Source: Glycomyces niveus
Lineage (GTDB): Bacteria > Actinomycetota > Actinomycetes > Mycobacteriales > Micromonosporaceae
Reading direction: 5' to 3'
Assembly: GCF_017592475.1 (NCBI RefSeq)
Contig: NZ_JAGFNP010000009.1
Location: forward strand, 184,025-248,024
Length of the DNA: 64,000 nucleotides
Shown: piece after piece, positions 17,361 to 25,839 of the stretch
Layout: each line of letters begins with the position of its first letter
Position numbering within the stretch: position 1 is the stretch's first letter
Made by a program: the position numbers and the translations under genes
The notes under the pieces: model-generated
Database searches by the model: none
Seen by the model: only the letters and a program-made list of their open reading frames with translations
Told to the model about the DNA's origin: nothing

Positions 17361-19574
17361 ATGACCGAACCGCGAGCCGTCGCCGAGGCCCCCCACCTCC
17401 GGCAGATCGTCACGGCGCCCGACGCCGCCACGGGCCTCGGCCCTGACGAAGGCGGCAAGACCCGGATGCTCTGGGCCGGAGGCGTCTCCGTGGTCGTGCA
17501 CCTGCCCGAGCAGGGCCTTCCCGAAGTGCTGCACTGGGGTCGCGACCTCGGCGACCTCGGCCACGGCGACTTCGAGCAGCTGCGCCGCGCCCGCACCCGC
17601 TCCGTCTCGGCCAGCGCGCTCGACGCCCCCTGGCCCCTCACCCTCGTCCCGGGCGAACCCGACGGCTGGGAGGGCCGCCCCGGCCTCGCCGCCCACCGTG
17701 CCGGCCGCATCCAGCACGTCAGATGGACCGTCGCCGACTCCGGCTTCGAGACCGACGTCGACACCGGCACCCTCCACGTCCGGGCCGAGGCCCCCGGCCT
17801 CCTCCTGCGCAGCGAACTGCGCCTCGACGACGCCGGCGTCCTGCGCATCGCCCACGAGATCGTCAACACCGCCGAAGAGCCACTGTCACTGGCCGCTCTC
17901 GAAGCGGTGATGCCCGTCGACGACCGGGCCGCCGACGTCCTCGACTTCACCGGCCGCTGGACCCGCGAACGCGCCCCCCAGCGCGGCCCCCTCGCCCAAG
18001 GCAGCCGCGTCCGCGAGACCCGCCGCGGCCGCACCGGCCACGACTCGCCCTTCACGCTCGTCCTCGGCACCCCCGGATTCGACAGCGCCGCAGGCGAAGT
18101 CTGGGCAGTGCACCTCGCCTGGAGCGGCGACGCCGTCTACCGCCACGACGCCCTCCCCGAGGCCCGCACCCTCCTCGGCGCCGGGCCGCTGCTGCGCCCC
18201 GGCGAGATCGAACTCGCCCCCGGGGAGTCCTTCCGCACGCCCGACGCCGTCTTCGTCTGGAGCGACAAGGGACTCGACGGCCTCGGCGAACGGGTCCACC
18301 GCTCCCTCCGCTCCCGCGCTTCGCACCCGCGCGAGCCGCGGCCCGTGGTGCTGAACACCTGGGAGGCGGTCTACTTCAAGCACGATCTCGACCGCCTGGA
18401 GGCACTGGCGCGCACGGCCGCCGAGATCGGCGTCGAGCGGTTCGTGCTCGACGACGGCTGGTTCCTCGGCAGGCGCGACGACTCCGCCGGGCTCGGGGAC
18501 TGGACCGTCGACCCCGGCGTCTGGCCCGAAGGGCTGCACCCGATCGTGCGCACCGTGCGCTCCCTCGGCATGCAGTTCGGCCTCTGGTTCGAGCCCGAGA
18601 TGGTCAACCCCGACTCCGACCTCGTCCGCGAGCACCCCGAGTGGCTGCTCCAGCCCCCCTCGACGCGGGCGTGGCGCGGCCAGTACGCGCTCGACCTCAC
18701 CCGCCCCGAGGCGTTCGAGCACCTGCTGAAGTCGATCTCCGCGCTCGTGAGCGAATACGGGCTGGACTACATCAAGTGGGACCAGAACCGCGACCTCATC
18801 GAAGCCGTCCACGACGGCCGCGCGAACGTCCACAAGCACACCGCGGCGGTCTACCGGCTGCTCGACCGGCTCCGGGCCCTGCACCCGAAGCTGGAGATCG
18901 AGTCGTGCGCCTCCGGCGGCGCCCGCGTCGACCTCGGCGTGCTCGACCGCACCGACCGGGTGTGGGCCTCGGACACCAACGACCCCATTGAGCGCCTTGC
19001 CATCCAGCGGTGGACGGAGCTGCTGCTGCCGCTCGAGCTCATCGGCTCCCACATCGGGCCGCCGACCGCCCACACCACCCACCGCGCCTCGGGGCTCGAC
19101 TTCCGGATCGCGACCGCGCTGTTCGGCTCCTTCGGGATCGAATGGGACATCACCTCGTGCACGCCTGAGGAACTCGATCGGCTGCGCCACGCGATCGCCT
19201 GCTACCGCCGCCTCCGCGGGCTCCTCCACAGCGGCACCGTGAGCCACTTCGACACGGGCGACGACGGAACGACCGCGACCGCGGTCGTGAGCGAGGACCG
19301 CACCCGCGCGGTCGTGCGCGTCGCCCGGCACGCCACCGGGAACCGCGCCCTCGCCACCGCGCTCCGCGTCCCCGGCCTCGACCCTGAAGTGCGGTACCGG
19401 ATCGCGCCCGTGCCCGAGCTGCAGGCGCCGCGCGGGCTCGACGAGGTCCCGCCGCCGTGGCTCTCGCAAGGCGCGCTGCGCCTGCCGGGCTCGGTCCTCG
19501 CGGACGTGGGCGTGCAGCTCCCGCTGCTGGCGCCCGGCGAAGCGCTCGTCCTCGAGATCGCGAGCGGCGCCTGA
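17361..19574 (+). CDS. GH36 alpha-galactosidase (first of three)
   Basis: 737 aa, cytoplasmic (no signal peptide). ATG 17361 follows GAGGAGTCCGC. An N-terminal beta-sandwich (about 30-280), a TIM barrel (about 300-640) and a C-terminal beta domain follow the GH36 plan. The nucleophile is D474 in YIKWDQNRD and the acid/base D538 in RVWASDTNDP; FVLDDGWF and WFEPEMVNPDSDL are family motifs. It removes terminal alpha-galactose from imported oligosaccharides such as galactomannan or raffinose-type sugars. It has its own ROK-motif promoter rather than being in the ROK operon. Confidence 0.93.
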   Translation: MTEPRAVAEAPHLRQIVTAPDAATGLGPDEGGKTRMLWAGGVSVVVHLPEQGLPEVLHWGRDLGDLGHGDFEQLRRARTRSVSASALDAPWPLTLVPGEPDGWEGRPGLAAHRAGRIQHVRWTVADSGFETDVDTGTLHVRAEAPGLLLRSELRLDDAGVLRIAHEIVNTAEEPLSLAALEAVMPVDDRAADVLDFTGRWTRERAPQRGPLAQGSRVRETRRGRTGHDSPFTLVLGTPGFDSAAGEVWAVHLAWSGDAVYRHDALPEARTLLGAGPLLRPGEIELAPGESFRTPDAVFVWSDKGLDGLGERVHRSLRSRASHPREPRPVVLNTWEAVYFKHDLDRLEALARTAAEIGVERFVLDDGWFLGRRDDSAGLGDWTVDPGVWPEGLHPIVRTVRSLGMQFGLWFEPEMVNPDSDLVREHPEWLLQPPSTRAWRGQYALDLTRPEAFEHLLKSISALVSEYGLDYIKWDQNRDLIEAVHDGRANVHKHTAAVYRLLDRLRALHPKLEIESCASGGARVDLGVLDRTDRVWASDTNDPIERLAIQRWTELLLPLELIGSHIGPPTAHTTHRASGLDFRIATALFGSFGIEWDITSCTPEELDRLRHAIACYRRLRGLLHSGTVSHFDTGDDGTTATAVVSEDRTRAVVRVARHATGNRALATALRVPGLDPEVRYRIAPVPELQAPRGLDEVPPPWLSQGALRLPGSVLADVGVQLPLLAPGEALVLEIASGA

Positions 19575-19600
19575 ACCTGTAAATTGATGAATATCGATGG

Positions 19601-19629
19601 TTGACGCGCTCTGGGAGCGATGCCATAAT
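19601..19629 (+). promoter_or_regulatory. Promoter of GH5-CBM13 gene with spacer inverted repeat
   Basis: TTGACG (19601-19606), 17 bp, CATAAT (19624-19629). The spacer contains CGCTC-TGG-GAGCG (19607-19619), a small inverted repeat of the kind bound by LacI-type cellulose regulators; the binder is unknown. Confidence 0.55.
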
Positions 19630-19713
19630 TCGGACTGATATGACGTCACACATGTGACCTCATGCCCTCCGTACCGCTGACACGTGCACCGCCGCACGAG
19701 AAACGGCCCTCAC

Positions 19714-21183
19714 ATGAACGCGTCAACCTCTTCCCCGCCGCGGCCCTCCCTCCGCGGCCTCCTCCTCGCCGTCTTGTCCGCACTGGTGCTCGTGCCGGTC
19801 GCCGTCCTCACTGGAGCGTCGCCCGCGGCGGCCGACACCAGCCAGTTCCGCGGCTTCAACTGGGCCGTGGTGGGGGACAACTTCGTCGAAGGCCCCCTCG
19901 TCCTGGACCGGCTGAGCCAGTCCGACAGCTACGACACCGTGCGCGCCAAGGCCGACGCGATCTACGCCGACATGGCCGCGACCATGGGCGCCAACACCGT
20001 CCGGCTCCCCGTCAACACGCACACCGTCGGCACGACCTGGTGGAACGCCTACCGCGGCACCATCGACGCCGCCACCGCCCGCGGCTTCAAGGTCATCCTC
20101 GCCTACTGGGAGGACGGCGCGGCCTCGGGCGGGCGCATCACCAACATGAACGCCTTCAACACCATGTGGAACACCGTGACCTCCCAGTACGGGTCCAACT
20201 CCCTGGTGTACTTCGAGCCGATGAACGAGCCGCACGGCTACAGCACGGGCGAGTGGACGAACGTCGCCGCCTCGTGGATCAACGCCCGGCCCTCGATCCC
20301 GAAGGGCCGCATCCTCATCGGCGGCACCGGCTTCAGCCAGGACGCCAAGCCGATCTGTGCCGACTCCCGCCTGAACGGGACCCTCGTCTCCTTCCACCAC
20401 TACGCGTTCTTCTACGGCACCAAGGACTACGCCGGGTGGGTGCAGAGCGTCCGCGACCAGCTGGGCTCGTGCGGCCCGCGAGCGGTCCTCACCGAGTTCG
20501 GCTCGCCCATGAACGACGGCCGCGACTACGCCAACGCCGTCAGCACCGACAACTTCGTGCGCTACCTCCGCGCGGTCACCGACGTCGCCCGCGAGCAGCG
20601 CATGGGCTCGACCTACTGGCCCGGCCTCGGCGGCAAGACCGGCTCGATCGGGTACGACTGGTACTCGATGTTCGCCTCCAGTGGCAGCGGCACCGCCATC
20701 GACCTGACCATCCGCAACCCCTCCGGCGCCGACCGCATCCGGCACGCCTGGGGCGACACGATCGGCGGCGGCCAGACCACTGACATCGTGAACCGCCTGT
20801 CCGCCAAGTGCGTCGACGTGGTCGGCGCCTCGACCGCCGACGGGGCCGAGATCATCCAGTACGACTGCCACGGCGGCGCCAACCAGCAGTGGACCCTGCG
20901 CGACGCCGGCGGCGGCTACGTCCAGATCGTCTCCGCCGCTTCGGGCAAGTGCCTCGACATCTCGGGCGCCTCGACCGCGGACGGCGCCAGGGCGATCCTG
21001 TGGCCCTGCGGCAGCGGCGCGAACCAGCAGTGGCAGCGCCGCGACGCGGGCGGCGGCCACGTGCAGTTCGTGGCCCGCCACTCCGGCAGGTGCCTCGACG
21101 TCGTCAACGCCGGCACCGCGAACGGCGCCCGCCTGCAGCAGTCCACCTGCGGCACCGGCGCGAACCAGCAGTGGACGCTCTGA
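19714..21183 (+). CDS. Secreted GH5 glycosidase with CBM13
   Basis: 489 aa. Signal peptide about 1-40 (ending SPAAA-DT), GH5 barrel about 45-335, then a three-repeat ricin-B/CBM13 module (about 350-489) with three Q-Q-W motifs. Acid/base E172 (YFEPMNEPHG) and nucleophile E261 (VLTEFGSP) are present. The short barrel with GFNW near the start suggests an endo-glucanase/mannanase-type enzyme acting outside the cell; the exact substrate is unsettled. An in-frame ATG at 19684 is less likely because it adds basic residues before the signal core. A strong terminator follows. Confidence 0.88.
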   Translation: MNASTSSPPRPSLRGLLLAVLSALVLVPVAVLTGASPAAADTSQFRGFNWAVVGDNFVEGPLVLDRLSQSDSYDTVRAKADAIYADMAATMGANTVRLPVNTHTVGTTWWNAYRGTIDAATARGFKVILAYWEDGAASGGRITNMNAFNTMWNTVTSQYGSNSLVYFEPMNEPHGYSTGEWTNVAASWINARPSIPKGRILIGGTGFSQDAKPICADSRLNGTLVSFHHYAFFYGTKDYAGWVQSVRDQLGSCGPRAVLTEFGSPMNDGRDYANAVSTDNFVRYLRAVTDVAREQRMGSTYWPGLGGKTGSIGYDWYSMFASSGSGTAIDLTIRNPSGADRIRHAWGDTIGGGQTTDIVNRLSAKCVDVVGASTADGAEIIQYDCHGGANQQWTLRDAGGGYVQIVSAASGKCLDISGASTADGARAILWPCGSGANQQWQRRDAGGGHVQFVARHSGRCLDVVNAGTANGARLQQSTCGTGANQQWTL

Positions 21184-21206
21184 ACCGCTGAACCATTGAA
21201 TCCCTG

Positions 21207-21247
21207 AGCCCCGCCGTGCGTCCAGCTGGCACGCACGGCGGGGCTTT
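21207..21247 (+). terminator. Intrinsic terminator
   Basis: Perfect 15-bp arms AGCCCCGCCGTGCGT/ACGCACGGCGGGGCT with a 9-nt loop, followed by TTT. Confidence 0.9.
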
Positions 21248-21260
21248 CGCGAGCCTGCCG

Positions 21261-21270
21261 CAATCGTTTG
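21261..21270 (-). promoter_or_regulatory. Fucose-LacI-like operator core
   Basis: CAATCGTTTG, the reverse complement of the CAAACGATTG core found at 5064, 6173 and 42350; flanks read GC CGCAATCGTTTGTCA. It lies 148 bp before the GH5 -35 box, too far for simple blocking, so looping or chance must be considered. Confidence 0.45.
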
Positions 21271-21408
21271 TCACGATAAGAAACCAACTAACGGCAGCGT
21301 CGCGATGCCCGGTAAGCCTTGGCCGCCAACGTGATGACGAGGGCATCAAATTTTGTCCTGAATGCCGGTTTAATCGGCAGGCGAAGTTCGCTGGAGACCG
21401 CTTACTTG

Positions 21409-21448
21409 GTTTCGCGTGTTGACAAACTCATCGGCTAAGCTTTACCGT
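21409..21448 (+). promoter_or_regulatory. GH5 promoter with ROK-type motif
   Basis: GTTTC (21409-21413), 5 bp, TTGACA (21419-21424), 18 bp, TACCGT (21443-21448). The -10 and spacer length match those of the importer operon promoter at 15973. Confidence 0.72.
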
Positions 21449-21529
21449 TCAACAGTCGAGCAGGAATCTACATGCCTCGATTCAATCCCCAGGCAATTTC
21501 CTGAATTCTTTCTCCTGCAAGGAGTCTCA

Positions 21530-23587
21530 ATGAGTCCAAGCACTGTCCACAGGCGGCGGTTGCGCCTCGGCGTGATCGCCGGCGCGGCGGTCACCGCCAT
21601 GACGGCCGGCCTCTTCGGCGCGGTGAGCGCCCAGGCAGCCCAGGGCTGCGAGGTCGAATACGAGGTCACCGGCGAATGGCCGGGTGGCTTCATCGCCGCC
21701 GTCGAGGTCACCAACCTCGGCGAGCCGGTCGACGGCTGGAACCTCGAATGGACCTGGCCCGACGGCCAGCGCGTCACCAACATGTGGAACGCCAAGCACA
21801 CCGGCTCGGGCGAGACCGCCAAGGCCGAGAGCCACGGCTACAACGCGAAGGTCGCCACCGGCGACACCGCCGCCTTCGGCTTCACCGGCTCCTGGTCCGG
21901 TGAGAACACCGACCCGACCGAGTTCCGCCTCAACGGCCGTCTCTGCGACGGCACCGTCGGCGAACCCACCGAGACGCCCACCGGCGGCCCGCAGGAGTGG
22001 GACAACGCCGTGGAGCAGGTCGCGGACATGGAGCCGAGCACGAACATCGGCAACACGCTCGACGCGCTGGGCGGCGAGACCGCCTGGGGCAACCCGATGA
22101 TCACCGAGGAACTGCTCCAGACCTACAAGGCCGAGGGCTACAACTCCATCCGCCTGCCCGTCACCTGGGACGAGTTCACCGGCCCGGCCCCGGACTACAC
22201 GATCGCGCCCGAGCGCATGGAGCGCGTCGCGCAGGTCGTGGACTGGGCTTTGGAGAACGACCTCCAGGTCATGATCAACCTCCACCACGACTCGTGGATG
22301 TGGCTCGACGAGCTGCCGAACGACCACGACAACGTCATGGCGAAGTTCGAGGCGATGTGGACGCAGATCGCCGAGCGCTTCAAGGACTACCCTGACGGGC
22401 TGTCCTTCGAGAGCAACAACGAACCCCAGTTCGTCGGCAAGGAAGGCGACGCGGGCGACCCGTACAACGAGGAGCTCAACCGCGCCTTCTACGACATCGT
22501 CCGCGCCTCGGGTGGGAACAACGCCGACCGTCTCCTGGTCCTGCCGACCCTGAACACCAACGCCGCGCAGGAGCGTCTCGACCCGCTCAAGGCCATGATC
22601 GACAGCCTGAACGACGACATGGTCGCCGCGACGATCCACTACTACGGGTTCTGGCCGTTCTCGGTGAACGTCGCCGGGTTCCCGACCTACAACGCCCAGG
22701 CCCAGGAAGACTTGGCGGGCTCCTTCAAGCGGACGCACGACACCTTCGTGGCGAACGGCATCCCGGTCATCGTGGGCGAGTGGGCGATCCTGAACTACGG
22801 CGTGACCGGTCCCGAGGTGGTCGAGTACGGGGAGATGCTGAAGTTCTTCGAGGACGTGCAGTTCCAGGCCCGTGAGTACCACTTCACGACGATGATCTGG
22901 GACGCGATCCAGTTCCTCAACCGCAACACCCTGGAGTGGCACGACCCGTACCTCCAGGACCGGATCTCCGCCAGCTGGACGACCCGCTCGGGTGCGACCT
23001 CGTTCGACCGGATCTACCTCGAGAAGGCCGGCACCATCGGCGATGTGTCGCAGACGCTGGACCTCAACGGCCTCGAGTTCGAGGGCGTGTGGGACGGGGA
23101 AACGCAGCTCGTCGAGGGCACCGACTACACGCTCTCGGGTGACACGCTGACCTTCAAGGCCGCGACGCTCACCCGCCTCGCGGGCGACCGGGCCTACGGC
23201 ACCAACGCCACCATCGAGGCCCGCTTCTCCGCGGGCGTCCCGTGGCGCATCAACATCATCACCTTCGACCAGGCCGTCCTCTCTGATGCGACCGGGACGG
23301 GCTCGCTGGTCATCCCGACGCAGTGGAATGGCGACCACATCGAGCAGATGGAGGCCCACTACGCGGACGGCTCCAACGCCGGCCCTGCCGAGTGGACCGC
23401 GTTCCAGGAGTCGCAGGTGAGCTGGCTGCCGGACTACATCAACGGCTCGATCACCGTTCCGAACACTTTCGTCAACGCGATCAGGGACGGCGAACCCGTC
23501 ACGATCACGTACCACCTCTGGGGCGGCGAGTCGGTCGACTACACGGTCGTCAAGAACGGCACGACCGTGACCGGAACGGCCTCTTAA
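21530..23587 (+). CDS. Secreted CBM2-GH5-X2-CBM46 beta-glucanase (copy 1)
   Basis: 685 aa. ATG follows CAAGGAGTCTCA. Signal peptide about 1-37 (AQA-AQG), CBM2 cellulose-binding module about 38-137 with Cys at both ends (GCEVEY to RLCDG), short TETPTGGPQ linker, GH5 barrel about 150-490, X2/Ig-like module (GVWDGETQLVEGTDYTLSG, about 510-600) and a CBM46-like C-terminus. Catalytic E298 (ESNNEPQ) and E417 (VGEWA). The GH5-X2-CBM46 order is that of GH5 subfamily 4 endo-beta-glucanases, many of which prefer xyloglucan or mixed-linkage glucan. This suits the GH74 gene nearby. Transcription is probably ROK-controlled. Confidence 0.92.
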   Translation: MSPSTVHRRRLRLGVIAGAAVTAMTAGLFGAVSAQAAQGCEVEYEVTGEWPGGFIAAVEVTNLGEPVDGWNLEWTWPDGQRVTNMWNAKHTGSGETAKAESHGYNAKVATGDTAAFGFTGSWSGENTDPTEFRLNGRLCDGTVGEPTETPTGGPQEWDNAVEQVADMEPSTNIGNTLDALGGETAWGNPMITEELLQTYKAEGYNSIRLPVTWDEFTGPAPDYTIAPERMERVAQVVDWALENDLQVMINLHHDSWMWLDELPNDHDNVMAKFEAMWTQIAERFKDYPDGLSFESNNEPQFVGKEGDAGDPYNEELNRAFYDIVRASGGNNADRLLVLPTLNTNAAQERLDPLKAMIDSLNDDMVAATIHYYGFWPFSVNVAGFPTYNAQAQEDLAGSFKRTHDTFVANGIPVIVGEWAILNYGVTGPEVVEYGEMLKFFEDVQFQAREYHFTTMIWDAIQFLNRNTLEWHDPYLQDRISASWTTRSGATSFDRIYLEKAGTIGDVSQTLDLNGLEFEGVWDGETQLVEGTDYTLSGDTLTFKAATLTRLAGDRAYGTNATIEARFSAGVPWRINIITFDQAVLSDATGTGSLVIPTQWNGDHIEQMEAHYADGSNAGPAEWTAFQESQVSWLPDYINGSITVPNTFVNAIRDGEPVTITYHLWGGESVDYTVVKNGTTVTGTAS

Positions 23588-23613
23588 CGATCCCGAAAGG
23601 GACACCAGCGCGG

Positions 23614-23648
23614 CCGCCGGGCCGGAGCGCTCCGCTCCGGCCCGGCGG
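23614..23648 (+). terminator. Hairpin after GH5 copy 1
   Basis: Perfect 16-bp arms CCGCCGGGCCGGAGCG/CGCTCCGGCCCGGCGG with a CTC loop. No U-tract. An almost identical hairpin follows copy 2, so it was probably duplicated with the gene. Confidence 0.75.
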
Positions 23649-23717
23649 TCCCCGATCCCCCGATCCCCGTACTCCGAACCCTTCAAGGAATCCCACTCTC
23701 CTGACAGGAGTCTTGAG

Positions 23718-25757
23718 ATGACACCAACCCCTGTGCGCCGCCGGCGGCTGCGGATCGGCGTGCTCGCCGCCGCCACCGTCGCCGCGCTCACCGCCGGACT
23801 GTTCACTGCCGTAGGGGCCCAAGCGGCCCAAGGCTGCGAGATCGACTACAAGGTCACCGGCCAGTGGTCCGGCGGCTTCAACGCCAATGTCGAGGTCACC
23901 AACCTCGGCGACCCCATCGACGGCTGGGCCCTCGAATGGGCGTGGCCCGACGGCCAGCGCGTCACGAAACTGTGGAGCGCGAAGGACGAGAGCAAGGCCG
24001 ACGCGGCCAAGGTCGAGGGCCTGGGCCACAACGCGAAGCTCGCGACCGGCGGCTCGACCTCGTTCGGGTTCACCGGTTCCTGGACCGGCGCCAACACCGC
24101 CCCCGCCGAGTTCCGCCTCAACGGCCGCCTCTGCGACGGGACCGTCGGCGAGCCGTCCGAATGGGCCGACGCCGAAGAGCAGGTCGCGGCCATGCAGCCG
24201 GGCTGGAACATCGGCAACACCCTCGACGCCCTCGGCGGCGAGACCAACTGGGGCAACCCGATGATCACCGAGGAGCTCCTCCAGATCGTCAGAGCCGAAG
24301 GCTACAACTCGATCCGGCTCCCCGTGACCTGGGACGAGTTCACCGGCCCGGCCCCGGACTACACGATCGCCCCGGAGCGCATGGAGCGCGTGGCGCAGGT
24401 CGTGGACTGGGCGCTCGCGAACGACCTCCAGGTGATGCTGAACCTGCACCACGACTCGTGGATGTGGCTCGACGAGCTGCCGAACGACCACGACAACGTG
24501 ATGGCGAAGTTCGAGTCGATGTGGGCGCAGATCGCCGAGCGGTTCAAGGACTACCCGGCCGGACTCTCCTTCGAGAGCAACAATGAACCGCAGTTCGTCG
24601 GCAAGGAAGGCGACGCTGGCGAACCCTACAACGAAGAGCTCAACCGCGCCTTCTACGACGTCGTCCGGGCCTCGGGCGGGAACAACGCCGACCGTCTCCT
24701 GGTCCTGCCGACGCTGAACACCAACGCCGAGCAGCCGCGCCTGGACCCGCTGAAGACCATGATCGAAGGCCTCGACGACGACATGGTCGCCGCGACGATC
24801 CACTACTACGGGTTCTGGCCGTTCACCGTGAACATCGCCGGTTTCACCACCTACAACGAGCAGGTCCAGCAGGACCTCGCCGGCTACTTCCAGCGGGCGC
24901 ACGACACCCTGGTGGCGAACGGCATCCCCGTGATCGTCGGCGAGTGGGCGGTCTTCAACTACTCCCACTGGGCGCCCGAGCGGATCGAGCAGGGCGAGAT
25001 GCTGAAGTTCTTCGAGGACCTGCAGTTCCAGGCCCGCGAGAACGAACTCACGACGATGCTGTGGGACGCCGGCCAGTTCCTCAACCGCGAGACCCTCGAG
25101 TGGCGCGATCCGTACGTCGCCGAGCACCTTCGGACGGAGGTCACGTCGCGTTCGGGGACCACCTCGTTCGACCGGATCTACCTCGAGAAGGCAGGCACCA
25201 TCGGCGACGAGTCGCTGACGCTGAACCGCAACGGCCTCGAGTTCGACGGCCTGTGGCACGAGGACAAGAAGCTGAAGGAGGGCGCCGACTACACGGTCTC
25301 GGGCGACACGCTCACCTTCACCGCCGCCGCGCTCACGCGCCTCGCAGGCGACCGCGCGTACGGGGTCAACGCGATCGTCGAGGCCCGCTTCTCGGCCGGT
25401 ACGCCGTGGCGGATCTACATCAAGACCAACGACCGGCCGGTGCTCTCGGACGCGACCGGGACGACGACCGCCGCCTTCGACATCCCGACCGAGTTCAAGG
25501 GCGACAACCTCGCCACCATGGAGGCCAAGTACGCCGACGGCACCAACGCCGGCCCCGCCTCCTGGACCCCGTACCAGGAGTTCGGGCACAGCTTCATCTA
25601 CGACTACGAAGCGGGCACGATCATCCTCAACACGGCGTTCCTCGAAACCCTCAAAGAGGGCGAGCCCGCCACCCTGACCTTCCACTGGTGGGGCGGCGAG
25701 ACCATCACCTACACGGTCACCAGGACCGGCACCATCGTGACCGGCACGGCCTCTTAG
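23718..25757 (+). CDS. Secreted CBM2-GH5-X2-CBM46 beta-glucanase (copy 2)
   Basis: 679 aa, a tandem paralogue of the preceding gene with the same domain order: signal peptide about 1-36, CBM2 about 37-136, GH5 barrel about 145-485, X2, CBM46-like. Catalytic E290 (ESNNEPQ) and E409 (VGEWA). It lacks the TETPTGGPQ linker. Many stretches are identical, such as the TWDEFTGPAPDYTIAPERME segment and the motif around NDHDNVMAKFE. ACAGGAGTC precedes the ATG. No ROK motif is present in the 130 bp between the copies, so it depends on read-through past the hairpin or on a weak promoter I cannot see. Confidence 0.92.
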   Translation: MTPTPVRRRRLRIGVLAAATVAALTAGLFTAVGAQAAQGCEIDYKVTGQWSGGFNANVEVTNLGDPIDGWALEWAWPDGQRVTKLWSAKDESKADAAKVEGLGHNAKLATGGSTSFGFTGSWTGANTAPAEFRLNGRLCDGTVGEPSEWADAEEQVAAMQPGWNIGNTLDALGGETNWGNPMITEELLQIVRAEGYNSIRLPVTWDEFTGPAPDYTIAPERMERVAQVVDWALANDLQVMLNLHHDSWMWLDELPNDHDNVMAKFESMWAQIAERFKDYPAGLSFESNNEPQFVGKEGDAGEPYNEELNRAFYDVVRASGGNNADRLLVLPTLNTNAEQPRLDPLKTMIEGLDDDMVAATIHYYGFWPFTVNIAGFTTYNEQVQQDLAGYFQRAHDTLVANGIPVIVGEWAVFNYSHWAPERIEQGEMLKFFEDLQFQARENELTTMLWDAGQFLNRETLEWRDPYVAEHLRTEVTSRSGTTSFDRIYLEKAGTIGDESLTLNRNGLEFDGLWHEDKKLKEGADYTVSGDTLTFTAAALTRLAGDRAYGVNAIVEARFSAGTPWRIYIKTNDRPVLSDATGTTTAAFDIPTEFKGDNLATMEAKYADGTNAGPASWTPYQEFGHSFIYDYEAGTIILNTAFLETLKEGEPATLTFHWWGGETITYTVTRTGTIVTGTAS

Positions 25758-25786
25758 CCACCGTTCACCTTCCACCACAACGAGAA

Positions 25787-25821
25787 CCGCCGGGCCGGAG
25801 CAAGCAGCTCCGGCCCGGCGG
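25787..25821. terminator. Bidirectional hairpin between GH5 copy 2 and the 1425-aa gene
   Basis: Perfect 15-bp arms CCGCCGGGCCGGAGC/GCTCCGGCCCGGCGG with an AAGCA loop, at a convergent junction; same arm sequence as the hairpin at 23614. Confidence 0.8.
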
Positions 25822-25839
25822 CCCTTGTACTCTTAGCGG

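Larger units (their letters stand above)
21184..21529. other. 346-bp regulatory intergenic region
   Basis: No gene. It holds the terminator of the GH5-CBM13 gene (21207-21247), a fucose-LacI-like core at 21261-21270, and the ROK-motif promoter at 21409-21448, followed by an approximately 80-nt leader before the next GH5 start. The middle (21281-21400) is noticeably less GC-rich and shows nothing else I can name. Confidence 0.7.
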
